12,600 nucleotides of DNA, taken from positions 1 to 12,600 of the forward strand of contig JAAFHM010000093.1 in NCBI GenBank assembly GCA_013298375.1. The letters are read 5' to 3'. The position numbers and the translations under genes are program-made. This DNA is from Ignavibacteria bacterium (lineage in GTDB: Bacteria; Bacteroidota; Ignavibacteria; Kapaibacteriales; UBA4661). A model generated the notes under the pieces. That model worked only from the letters and a program-made list of their open reading frames with translations, was not told the origin of the DNA and did not search any database. Below, piece after piece: positions 1 to 6,646 of this stretch; the stretch's first letter is position 1; every line of letters starts with the position of its first letter.

Positions 1-103
1 TTTGCACACGCTGACGCGGTTTCGGTTTGGAAAGATTGCGTTCAAGGTCGAGCAAGCTGTCGGCATCTTCGGCAATCGCCGAAACGTAGTCAATACGGTT
101 CAT
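1..103 (-). CDS. N-terminal fragment of an unidentified protein, possibly an IS630-type transposase or HTH protein (partial, runs off the left edge)
   Basis: An open frame begins with ATG at 103 and runs without a stop to the window edge, giving 34 residues that start MNRIDYVSAIAEDAD and end KPKPRQRVQ. It has a short acidic helix, then LLDLERNL and a basic segment. That pattern resembles the first residues of some IS630-type transposases or their helix-turn-helix subunits, which start with an acidic helix followed by a basic RxRVRFL-like stretch. The resemblance is from memory and weak, because the diagnostic HTH and DDE regions lie outside the window. There is no clear Shine-Dalgarno sequence. 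A TACTTTTG box 48 bases upstream of the start could be a Bacteroidota -7 element. It could equally be an unrelated hypothetical protein. Confidence 0.45.
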   Translation of the reverse strand, partial: MNRIDYVSAIAEDADSLLDLERNLSKPKPRQRVQ

Positions 104-151
104 TTGAGAAATCAATGCTTAAAGAATTGTTGTTTTTACTATGTAAAATAA

Positions 152-159
152 CAAAAGTA
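152..159 (-). promoter_or_regulatory. Possible Bacteroidota-type -7 promoter element (TACTTTTG)
   Basis: The minus strand reads TACTTTTG, an exact match to the TAnnTTTG -7 consensus of Bacteroidota primary sigma factors. It lies 48 bases upstream of the ATG at 103. I do not see a TTG -33 element at the expected spacing, so this is a candidate only. Confidence 0.3.
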
Positions 160-173
160 TAATCAAAACGGTA

Positions 174-230
174 TCACTTCTCGACCGCAAGCCGTCGGAT
201 AATTTGAAGGATGTGGAAATTCAGAAGTGA
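174..230. repeat. Short inverted repeat, 8-bp arms
   Basis: TCACTTCT at 174-181 is the exact reverse complement of AGAAGTGA at 223-230, with 41 bases between them. It lies upstream of the left-edge gene. It could be an operator or part of an insertion-sequence end, but arms of this length also arise by chance. Confidence 0.25.
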
Positions 231-250
231 CAGATGAACGCCGTATCGTA

Positions 251-296
251 AAAACGCAAAAGGCGCAGAAACACGTGGTTTATGCGCCTTTTTTTG
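251..296 (-). terminator. Intrinsic terminator downstream of the M61 peptidase gene
   Basis: AAAAGGCGCA at 258-267 pairs perfectly with TGCGCCTTTT at 283-292 around a 15-base loop. It begins 16 bases after the peptidase stop codon. On the minus strand the stem is followed by a T-rich tract (TTTTGCGTTTTT). The plus strand also has a T run after the stem, so it could work in both directions. Confidence 0.75.
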
Positions 297-308
297 TTCA
301 AAACATTC

Positions 309-2156
309 TCACAAATTTTTCAACCACGCATTGCGCAGCATTATTTGGCGATAATACGCCTGCGGGCTACGCTCGAAGACGTACTGGCGTTCCTCGCGAC
401 GTGTCTGCACAGGCAGTGTGAGCGTCAGTTCTTTGCCAGAGCGCAAGACGGTAAGTGTATAGGTTGTTGACGGCAGAAACTTTGCCGTTAGATTGGCAAA
501 GGTCTTATTATCCGGGCTTGTCAGGGTTTTTCCATTGACGGCACGAATCTCGTCATCTACCTCAACACCGCTTCCAACAAGCGTTTCACGGAAATCGGCG
601 ACCGTCAGTTTTCCATCACGGAGGCGTGTTTTTAAGCCTGCTTCCGTCTGAACAGTATCAGAAAATTTTCGTTCGGAATAGGCAATGCCGATTTTTGCAT
701 AATACTCGCGAAGCGGCAATGGGCTTGCCTTGCGGACATACTGCTCGAAAAAATCAGCGATTTCAGGATAGGTCATTTTGACAAATTCCTGCAAAAACTC
801 TTTTTCGGAAAATGCTTTTTCAGGACCATATTTCTTCATCAATTCTTGAATGACTTCCCTCAACCCCCGTTTGCCATTGGACAGTTCGAGTAACCGAATA
901 TCCAACATCCCCGCTACAAGCGCTCCGCGATAGTAAATATTACCATACTGCTTCTGCCCGGAATCGGAATAACACGTCAGGCTGAGTTTACTAAGACTAT
1001 AGGTGCGATCAAAATAATTTTGATCAACGAGAGTTTTCTGGCTGAGGTCGGCGAGGTATTGGTCAAGAGATTTTAAGCCGCTCCGAAGCTGCATGATGTG
1101 AGCTGCCCATTCGGTTGTGCCTTCGTAGAGCCAAAGATGCTCGGATGCCGTTGGCTTGACAAAGTTAAAACGTTCAATGATTTCACTGTGTATATTGAGC
1201 GGCGTGATGACGTGAAAAAACTCGTGTGCGGCAATATCAGTAATTGACTGTCCGTATTCTGGGGTAAAAGGGCGCTCTTCCATGACATATTCGGAGCTGT
1301 ACGAGTGTTCCCAAGCGCCTGCTGAAGTGTTTTCTAGGTGAAAAAGAAATGTATAGCGCTTAACGGGTAATTCACGGAGAAATTCCCCAGCAGAGTTGAG
1401 CATTTTGCTCATCGCGCCCAAAAGCTGTTCGGAGGAAATCTGGTCAGTTTTGGAGTAGGTGTAAATTTCGATTGCCGTACCTTTGATATTCGTGCGGGCG
1501 CTGGTCAAACGTCCCATCAGCACAGGAGAATCAACGGCAAAATCATAGTTTTTTGCGTAATAATACCCCGCACTGTCTTGCTCAAGCGGCGTACCGATTT
1601 TCCACGCACTTGGATAGAGAAACTTGATTTTAAGCGGTGTTGATTGCATATCTGTTGGGAAACCAATAACAGTGTGCGCGTTAAAAAGCGTATGGTCATC
1701 CTCAATGGATGAGCCGCACATACGGAAGATTTCATCCCGTGTTACGGGCGTGTCGAAGGTCTCAGCAATGGCGTAGCGGATTTCTACGACTTTTTCTGGT
1801 TGCTTGATTTTCCACTGATTCACAGAAATATTCTCGCAGGGTATTTCTTTTCCTTTTTCATCAAAGGCTTGAAATTTTCTCACGAAGCGCCCAATATCCA
1901 TGATTTGATACGTGCCTGGTGCGGTCGCCGCAAATTGATAGACGGCATTCGCAGCTGTTAAGCCACTTACAAGCAAGCGTACTTTGAAGGTATCATCGGA
2001 GCGGTCATTGAGATTCACTTCGTAAACCAGTGTGCGGGTCGGAGTAGGCTTGGAAATGGCAACGGGCTTGGCTTTAGAAGCTTTTTGACCCAAAAGAGTG
2101 TTAGTGCCGAAGCAAAGCAATAGTGCCGCACAAGCGACAAGAAATTGAGGTTTCAT
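309..2156 (-). CDS. Secreted M61-family metallopeptidase (glycyl aminopeptidase-like) with C-terminal PDZ domain
   Basis: A predicted exported zinc peptidase of 615 residues, about the usual length for family M61. Residues 1-24 (MKPQFLVACAALLLCFG...) form a signal peptide. About 45-210 is the M61 N-terminal beta domain, including the APGTY motif. The catalytic domain has the zinc motif HEFFH at 311-315 and, 30 residues after it, YEGTTEW; Glu345 of that segment is the likely third zinc ligand. About 490-580 is PDZ-like (SGVEVDDEIRAVNG), as is common in M61 for substrate or C-terminus binding. M61 enzymes cleave N-terminal Gly or Ala from peptides; the substrate here is unknown. An in-frame start at 2210 would add 18 residues, but that start lies inside the terminator hairpin of the upstream gene and would bury the signal peptide, so ATG 2156 is preferred. 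The gene sits between two terminators and is probably monocistronic. Confidence 0.92.
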   Translation of the reverse strand: MKPQFLVACAALLLCFGTNTLLGQKASKAKPVAISKPTPTRTLVYEVNLNDRSDDTFKVRLLVSGLTAANAVYQFAATAPGTYQIMDIGRFVRKFQAFDEKGKEIPCENISVNQWKIKQPEKVVEIRYAIAETFDTPVTRDEIFRMCGSSIEDDHTLFNAHTVIGFPTDMQSTPLKIKFLYPSAWKIGTPLEQDSAGYYYAKNYDFAVDSPVLMGRLTSARTNIKGTAIEIYTYSKTDQISSEQLLGAMSKMLNSAGEFLRELPVKRYTFLFHLENTSAGAWEHSYSSEYVMEERPFTPEYGQSITDIAAHEFFHVITPLNIHSEIIERFNFVKPTASEHLWLYEGTTEWAAHIMQLRSGLKSLDQYLADLSQKTLVDQNYFDRTYSLSKLSLTCYSDSGQKQYGNIYYRGALVAGMLDIRLLELSNGKRGLREVIQELMKKYGPEKAFSEKEFLQEFVKMTYPEIADFFEQYVRKASPLPLREYYAKIGIAYSERKFSDTVQTEAGLKTRLRDGKLTVADFRETLVGSGVEVDDEIRAVNGKTLTSPDNKTFANLTAKFLPSTTYTLTVLRSGKELTLTLPVQTRREERQYVFERSPQAYYRQIMLRNAWLKNL

Positions 2157-2184
2157 GGGATGGAACAGTATGAAGGATGAGTCT

Positions 2185-2220
2185 AAAAAAGATGTAGCCC
2201 ATGAGAACATGAGCTACATC
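2185..2220 (-). terminator. Strong intrinsic terminator after the LysM transglycosylase gene
   Basis: On the minus strand GATGTAGC at 2220-2213 pairs with GCTACATC at 2198-2191. A T·G pair and an inner CATG/CATG stem extend it to about 13 bp closed by a TTCT loop, and six T residues follow at 2190-2185. It begins 41 bases after the stop codon at 2262. This separates transglycosylase transcription from that of the peptidase gene. Confidence 0.85.
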
Positions 2221-2261
2221 GTGCAAATGCGTATGCGTTGATTTCTGCGAATGTTCCGCGT

Positions 2262-4862
2262 TTATTTTACTTTCAATGTTTGTCCCACACGTGCCGTATT
2301 ACCCGTGATTGCAGGATTGAGTTTTTTTAACTGCTCAACATTCAAACCAAAACGACGCGAAATAGAATAGAGTGTATCACCTGTTTTGACGGTGTAACTA
2401 TCGCTATCTTCTTCTTTTGGAGGAGTTTCGTCGCCCTTGGCGATGCTGCTAGCATAAACTTTCAACTCCATACCAGGTTTGATATATGTGCCGCGCAAGC
2501 TGTTCCATTGGGAGAGGTCACGAGTTGTAACATTATAGCGCTCGGCAATCGTATTGAGTGTTTCGCCTTTTTTCACTTTGTAGAGCGTTGGCTTTCCAGC
2601 ATGAGCAGTTGTGGAGGAAGCGGCAACTTTAGGCTCGGCGGCTGGAGTACTGCTTTCACTCGTTGCTGATTGTGTTTGTTTAGCGACTTGATTTTCCGCC
2701 GTTGCCGGAATAATCAGGGACTGCCCAACGAAAATACGACCATTGGGACGCATTTTGGAGAGTTTACGAATTTCATCCATTGTTACGCCATAATCATCGG
2801 CAATTTTCGCCAGTGTTTCGCCTTGCGCAACCTTATGTTTCAGCATACCTGGTTTTGTAGGAACGGCTTTGCCTGATTCATCAGCACTATAACTTTTATC
2901 AACATAGAGTGTTAATTTATCGCCAAGGCTGACTTTATCGGAATTATAGGGAATATTATTCCAATTACGCATATCGGAAAGACGCACGTTGTAGCGGGCA
3001 GAAATATTGTACAGCGTCTCTCCGGCAACGACTTCGTGTTCAATTTTCTTGCTATTTGGTGGAGGCGGAGCGGGGCGATGTTGCACAACTTCGTTGTCGT
3101 CGGACTTATCAGTATGTTCTTTTGTCGCCTTATCATTAGACCGTTTGTCTTTTGTGTTCGCAGCAACGGCTTGTGTTGCTGGCGTATCTTCCTCTTCTTC
3201 TTCCTCTTCTTTTGCTGGAGCAGTATAGCGCCCATCGGTTGGAATACGAAGCATTGTGCCGACAGGAATACGTTTTTTCTTGCCCGTCAGGTCATTTGCC
3301 GCAGCAATAACCGACGAGGAAACGCCATATTTGCGGGCTATTGAGCTAAGGGTCTCACTTCCGCTTACTTCGTGCATCGTCCATGAATGTTTATCGGCTT
3401 TACTCATTTTTTCGTAATTGGCAACAAAGGTACTTTTGGTGCCAACAGGAATCTTGAGTTGATACTGTTCGGAGTATGGTGGCGTGGCTTGACGAATAAG
3501 TTCAGGATTGAGGTCTTGCAAGGTTTCTTCGCTTACGCCCGCACAACGCGAAAGAACGCGAAAATCTACTGCCTCGCTAATCGGCACCACATCATAGTTA
3601 AAACGCTCTTCAAACTGGATATTAGTAAAACCATACGCTTCAGGATTCAAACAGACCTTTGCGGCGGCGATGTAGAGCGGTACATAGTTACGAGTTTCTT
3701 TTGGCAAATACGGACGCACATCCCAATAATTCGGTTGGCTGAGACCAGAACGTGCAATAGCCCTACGCACTCCACCCAAACCGCAATTATACGCCGCCAG
3801 TGCCAAATGCCAATCGCCGAGTTCATTGTAGAGGTCTTTCAAGTGACGCATTGCTGCGCGGGTGGCTTTTTCAGGGTCGCGGCGCTCATCTTGCCAATAA
3901 TCCACGCCCAAGCCGTACATCTGACCTGTGGTCTTGATAAATTGCCATAAACCAACAGCTTTTGCCCACGAAGTGGCATACGGACTGAGACCGCTCTCAA
4001 TCATGGACAAATAGATTATCTCTTCCGGTGCGCCCTCTTCACGGGCGATTTTACGCATCATTGGAAACCATTTGCCTGTGCGTTCCATCCATTTTTGGAA
4101 ATAGCGCCGTCCGCGCACCGCCAAAAACTCCACAGCCCAGAGAGATTCTTGGTTCTCAGGCAGTGGAACTTGCAATTCAATACCGCGCATCCCCGTATAA
4201 GCAGCAAGCGCGGAACTGGATTCCGGCAAGTTGAGCGGTACAAATTTTTGACGGCTTGAATCTTTCCCACGTGGGAAATTCAGGTCGTCATACGAAGGCA
4301 TATCGCTATTTTCGATGGATTGAAAGAATTTATCGCGCAATACGACAATGGGCGATTTTTCACTGAGATTATCAAGATTTTTAATATAATTCTCATAATC
4401 CTCAATGATAGACTGCATCAGGTCTATGAAGTCTTGATTATCTTGAATTTTAGGAAAATCCGCAATTTTATTGAGGGTTTCGATAGCTTGGTCGAACGAG
4501 CGGGCAGCGCGGGCGGTATCGGAACGATTGATATAGGACAAAGCGCGAAGGTACTGCTGGCGTGCGGATTCGAGGGTGCTGGTGACAAAGCGGTCATTCA
4601 TCGCCACGCCCGGGACAACTTGGAGCGTATCATCAAGTTCAGCAAAATCATCCTGTAAGCGTGGAATGATTGTTTTGCCATCACCTGTTTGCGGCGGTGT
4701 CGGTTGCCGAGGGGATTCTTTTCGTGGGGATTGTGCCAGAAGCACGTGATCAGACGCGGTAGGGAAAAAATGTTGCGTGAGTACCGCAAAAAGAGGTAAG
4801 ACGACCACAACTACTGCACACGTGCGTAAGAATTGTGCCATGCGGGGGTTCCTCGTTGACAT
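2262..4862 (-). CDS. mltD: MltD-like membrane-bound lytic murein transglycosylase with five LysM repeats
   Basis: A predicted peptidoglycan lytic transglycosylase that cleaves the MurNAc-GlcNAc bond in the periplasm. Residues 1-45 give an N-terminal hydrophobic export segment (CAVVVVVLPLFAVL). The SLT domain spans about 275-390: SMIESGL contains the likely catalytic Glu289, then AVGLWQF (302-308) and AAYNCG (356-361), the usual SLT family motifs. About 425-475 resembles a degenerate LysM-like segment. Five clear LysM repeats, each with a (G/S)(E/D)TL core, begin near residues 494, 606, 672, 757 and 820 and bind glycan. Linkers are Glu-, Lys- and Pro-rich, including seven consecutive Glu. At 866 residues it is much longer than E. 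coli MltD (about 450 residues, two LysM). ATG 4862 has no Shine-Dalgarno. An internal ATG at 4841 has GAGG nine bases upstream and gives a more typical signal peptide, so it may be the true start. Confidence 0.9.
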   Translation of the reverse strand: MSTRNPRMAQFLRTCAVVVVVLPLFAVLTQHFFPTASDHVLLAQSPRKESPRQPTPPQTGDGKTIIPRLQDDFAELDDTLQVVPGVAMNDRFVTSTLESARQQYLRALSYINRSDTARAARSFDQAIETLNKIADFPKIQDNQDFIDLMQSIIEDYENYIKNLDNLSEKSPIVVLRDKFFQSIENSDMPSYDDLNFPRGKDSSRQKFVPLNLPESSSALAAYTGMRGIELQVPLPENQESLWAVEFLAVRGRRYFQKWMERTGKWFPMMRKIAREEGAPEEIIYLSMIESGLSPYATSWAKAVGLWQFIKTTGQMYGLGVDYWQDERRDPEKATRAAMRHLKDLYNELGDWHLALAAYNCGLGGVRRAIARSGLSQPNYWDVRPYLPKETRNYVPLYIAAAKVCLNPEAYGFTNIQFEERFNYDVVPISEAVDFRVLSRCAGVSEETLQDLNPELIRQATPPYSEQYQLKIPVGTKSTFVANYEKMSKADKHSWTMHEVSGSETLSSIARKYGVSSSVIAAANDLTGKKKRIPVGTMLRIPTDGRYTAPAKEEEEEEEDTPATQAVAANTKDKRSNDKATKEHTDKSDDNEVVQHRPAPPPPNSKKIEHEVVAGETLYNISARYNVRLSDMRNWNNIPYNSDKVSLGDKLTLYVDKSYSADESGKAVPTKPGMLKHKVAQGETLAKIADDYGVTMDEIRKLSKMRPNGRIFVGQSLIIPATAENQVAKQTQSATSESSTPAAEPKVAASSTTAHAGKPTLYKVKKGETLNTIAERYNVTTRDLSQWNSLRGTYIKPGMELKVYASSIAKGDETPPKEEDSDSYTVKTGDTLYSISRRFGLNVEQLKKLNPAITGNTARVGQTLKVK
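3188..3208 (-). repeat. GAA/GAG codon run encoding seven Glu in the LysM1-LysM2 linker
   Basis: Seven consecutive glutamate codons (GAA and GAG mixed) lie in the disordered linker of the transglycosylase. The purine-only run is a plausible replication-slippage site, although the mixed codons lower the risk. It has no known catalytic role. Confidence 0.6.
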
Positions 4863-5324
4863 AGTGAAAAAACACAGAACTAAAGTCCCGCAATAATGTT
4901 CTCAAGCAAACCATTCTTCAGCAGCAAAAGCATTATGAGTGTGCAGTTGCCGCTCAAGAATAGAGGCTAGTCATTATGCGGGACGGCAATATAGGACTTT
5001 CGTGGTATCTGACCAAGCACGAATCGGTTCAACACCTTATCAGAGCATCGGTTAAGAGTAATATTAGCGAGGACAACGCAAGAAAAAACGCGGTATAGAG
5101 AAGATAATCATCTTTTTCGGAACAACATAATTAACGAAAATTAACATCGTAGAAAAAACGCTTTGTAACAAGAAAAATCTTGGTGGAAAAACAAACTTTA
5201 CTATGAATAGCGCACATTGAAAATTTCCCTTCCGCCCTTCATGCTATTTTCCGTACATTGGCTATTGCTCAATTTCTTCACTCAATTTAGAAATGCACAT
5301 TCCACTCATTTTTACGATTTCTTC
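4863..5324. other. Non-coding stretch between divergent genes
   Basis: About 460 bases separate the transglycosylase gene (minus) from the small transporter gene (plus). I found no convincing protein gene or tRNA and no exact TAnnTTTG element. It should contain promoters for both genes. The part nearest the transglycosylase gene holds a long inverted repeat (4882-5000). The rest is A-rich, with the direct repeat AGAAAAAACGC at 5081 and 5151 and two copies of ATCGGTT. A TTG at 5217 could extend the transporter frame by 36 residues but lacks support. Confidence 0.55.
4882..5000. repeat. Imperfect long inverted repeat upstream of mltD
   Basis: GTCCCGCAATAATG (4885-4898) and CATTATGCGGGAC (4972-4984) are reverse complements except for one extra base. 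An outer pair, AAAGTCC (4882-4888) and GGACTTT (4994-5000), overlaps the same left arm, so two alternative pairings are possible. It lies about 20 bases upstream of the mltD ATG on its leader side. It could be a leader RNA structure, a protein-binding site or the remnant of a small MITE-like element. The function is unknown. Confidence 0.5.
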
Positions 5325-5747
5325 ATGTTTATTCTTTCCATTACCATCGTCATCATTGCAAATGTTGTTTATCACAGCGCTCAAAAATCTGTCGCGGCGA
5401 ATGCTCATCCCCTTGTGGCAACACTCGTGGCATACGTTGTGGCAATCCTGCTCTGCGTGGCAGCATTCCCCTTCATGCCCCTTCAAAACAGTATCAGTGA
5501 AGAATTGAAGCGAATAAACTGGTCGAGCTATATGCTGGGCGCATCAATCGTTGGCGTGGAACTGGGGTATCTACTTGCGTATAGAGCAGGATGGGATGTA
5601 AGCATTGGTTCAGTTGTGGCAAACGTGGCTATTGCTATTATGTTGATTCCTGTTGGAGTATTGATGTTCAAAGAATCGCTATCTTGGACAACGATTGCGG
5701 GAATTGCTCTGTGCTTAATGGGAGTTGCATTAATTGCAAAAAAGTAA
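5325..5747 (+). CDS. Small four-helix EamA/DMT-superfamily transporter-like membrane protein
   Basis: A 140-residue, very hydrophobic protein with four predicted transmembrane helices: about 1-18, 26-50, 68-88 and 95-138, the last probably two segments. The C-terminal half (AIMLIPVGVLMFKESLSWTTIAGIALCLMGVALI) has the layout of EamA-type carriers: an E in the FKE segment, a short loop, then a glycine-rich final helix. Full EamA carriers have ten helices from two repeats, so this is a half-size form that would need to dimerise, as SMR proteins do. The substrate is unknown. ATG 5325 begins directly with the first helix; an upstream TTG at 5217 would add 36 residues of less typical sequence. It is the only plus-strand gene in the window and converges on sdhC. 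Confidence 0.75.
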   Translation: MFILSITIVIIANVVYHSAQKSVAANAHPLVATLVAYVVAILLCVAAFPFMPLQNSISEELKRINWSSYMLGASIVGVELGYLLAYRAGWDVSIGSVVANVAIAIMLIPVGVLMFKESLSWTTIAGIALCLMGVALIAKK

Positions 5748-5768
5748 ATTCAAGTGACTCTTTAAAAC

Positions 5769-5797
5769 GCAAAAGCGCGAGTTTCTTCGCGCTTTGC
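5769..5797. terminator. Bidirectional intrinsic terminator between convergent genes
   Basis: AAAGCGCGA at 5772-5780 pairs perfectly with TCGCGCTTT at 5787-5795 around the six-base loop GTTTCT. An outer GC pair at 5769-5770/5796-5797 flanks a single bulge. It sits 21 bases past the plus-strand transporter stop and 27 bases past the sdhC stop on the other strand. It can therefore close both transcription units, including the whole act-sdhC block. The T-tract is better on the minus strand (TTTTGCGTTTT). Confidence 0.8.
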
Positions 5798-5824
5798 CAA
5801 ATTTATCCAACAATCATATTGTGA

Positions 5825-6478
5825 TTAACCATGCTTTATGAGCATGAACAGCGCAATGGCACTATATCCGACAGCAATCACAATACCATAAAGAACACTA
5901 ACTTTCTTCAGAAGAGGAGTAAATTCACGGTTGTACAGACCAAGTGATTGGAATGAACTCTGCAAACCATGTGAAAGATGCAAGCCCAAAACTAGCGCTG
6001 AGACAATATAAAAAATAGCAAATCCGGGATTCGCCATTACTGCTGCCGTCACATCATATTCACTTGCTCCGGCAACAGGCTTTGGAAGAATATGAAAGCG
6101 AATATTGAGCAAATGCACAATCAAAAACAGAATAAAATAAATACCCGTAAAAGCCATGGTACTTGAGCCAAGTGTCGCACCGCCGGAACTCTTCTTATTT
6201 ACATACCCTTCTGGTCGTGCTGCCCGGTTTTGAACTGCCAAGACAATACCCATGACGATATGCGCGATAAAGAGTGCAGCCAAACTCAACTCAATCAGAC
6301 GAAATGCCGGAAGATTGTGCAAAAAATCACCGTAGGCGTTGAATTTCTCTGCACCTTGAAAGACAAGAAAATTACCCGTCATATGCGCAAAAGCAAAACC
6401 ACAAAGCAGCAAACCGAGTACGCCCATTACCTGTTTTTTGCCAATGGAGTACTTAAAATATTTGTCCACTACACTCAC
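5825..6478 (-). CDS. sdhC: Succinate dehydrogenase / fumarate reductase cytochrome b558 subunit
   Basis: Membrane anchor of complex II, which transfers electrons from the SdhA/SdhB part to quinone through two b hemes. It has 217 residues and five predicted transmembrane helices, matching the cytochrome b558 family rather than the shorter E. coli type. Candidate heme-ligand histidines fall in four helices: His32 (AHMTGN), His73 (IAHIVMG), His122 (VHLLN) and His167 or His170 (LHLSHG). Translation starts with GTG at 6478, five bases after a near-perfect GGAGG, the strongest ribosome binding site in the window. It lies 168 bases after actF, a longer gap than those inside the act cluster, so it may have its own promoter. 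No sdhA or sdhB follows: a terminator and a convergent transporter gene come next. The flavoprotein and iron-sulfur subunits must be encoded elsewhere. Confidence 0.92.
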   Translation of the reverse strand: MSVVDKYFKYSIGKKQVMGVLGLLLCGFAFAHMTGNFLVFQGAEKFNAYGDFLHNLPAFRLIELSLAALFIAHIVMGIVLAVQNRAARPEGYVNKKSSGGATLGSSTMAFTGIYFILFLIVHLLNIRFHILPKPVAGASEYDVTAAVMANPGFAIFYIVSALVLGLHLSHGLQSSFQSLGLYNREFTPLLKKVSVLYGIVIAVGYSAIALFMLIKHG

Positions 6479-6483
6479 AAAAG

Positions 6484-6488
6484 CCTCC
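6484..6488 (-). promoter_or_regulatory. Strong Shine-Dalgarno of sdhC (GGAGG)
   Basis: The minus strand reads CGGAGGCTTTT immediately before GTG, so GGAGG is spaced five bases from the start codon. Other genes here have weak or no Shine-Dalgarno, so this site fixes the GTG start of sdhC. Confidence 0.8.
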
Positions 6489-6646
6489 GTGAAGTTTAGT
6501 TTTTGAGAAGAATCTTATACGTTATTGGTCAATGTTACGATTATGCTTTGAAATACCCGAAACTCACTATTCAAGCAAAAACTTTAATGGATTTGCTGTG
6601 AAGAAGTTCGTAACTGCTTGGATAAAGACAGCCTTGCATCTCAGCA

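Noticed and set aside
227..421. 64-residue plus-strand open frame across the terminator at 251-296
   Set aside because: It begins with a GTG, runs through the hairpin and then antisense to the peptidase gene, and shows no domain. It is unlikely to be coding.
3387..3950. 187-residue plus-strand open frame opposite the transglycosylase gene
   Set aside because: It lies wholly antisense to the conserved SLT and LysM coding region, and its translation has no recognisable domain or export signal. It is a shadow of the real gene.
6479..6646. Possible promoter between actF and sdhC (TTGCTT, 17 bases, TATTTC on the minus strand)
   Set aside because: Both boxes match the sigma-70 consensus poorly and do not fit the TAnnTTTG pattern. 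The long gap suggests a promoter, but I cannot place it.
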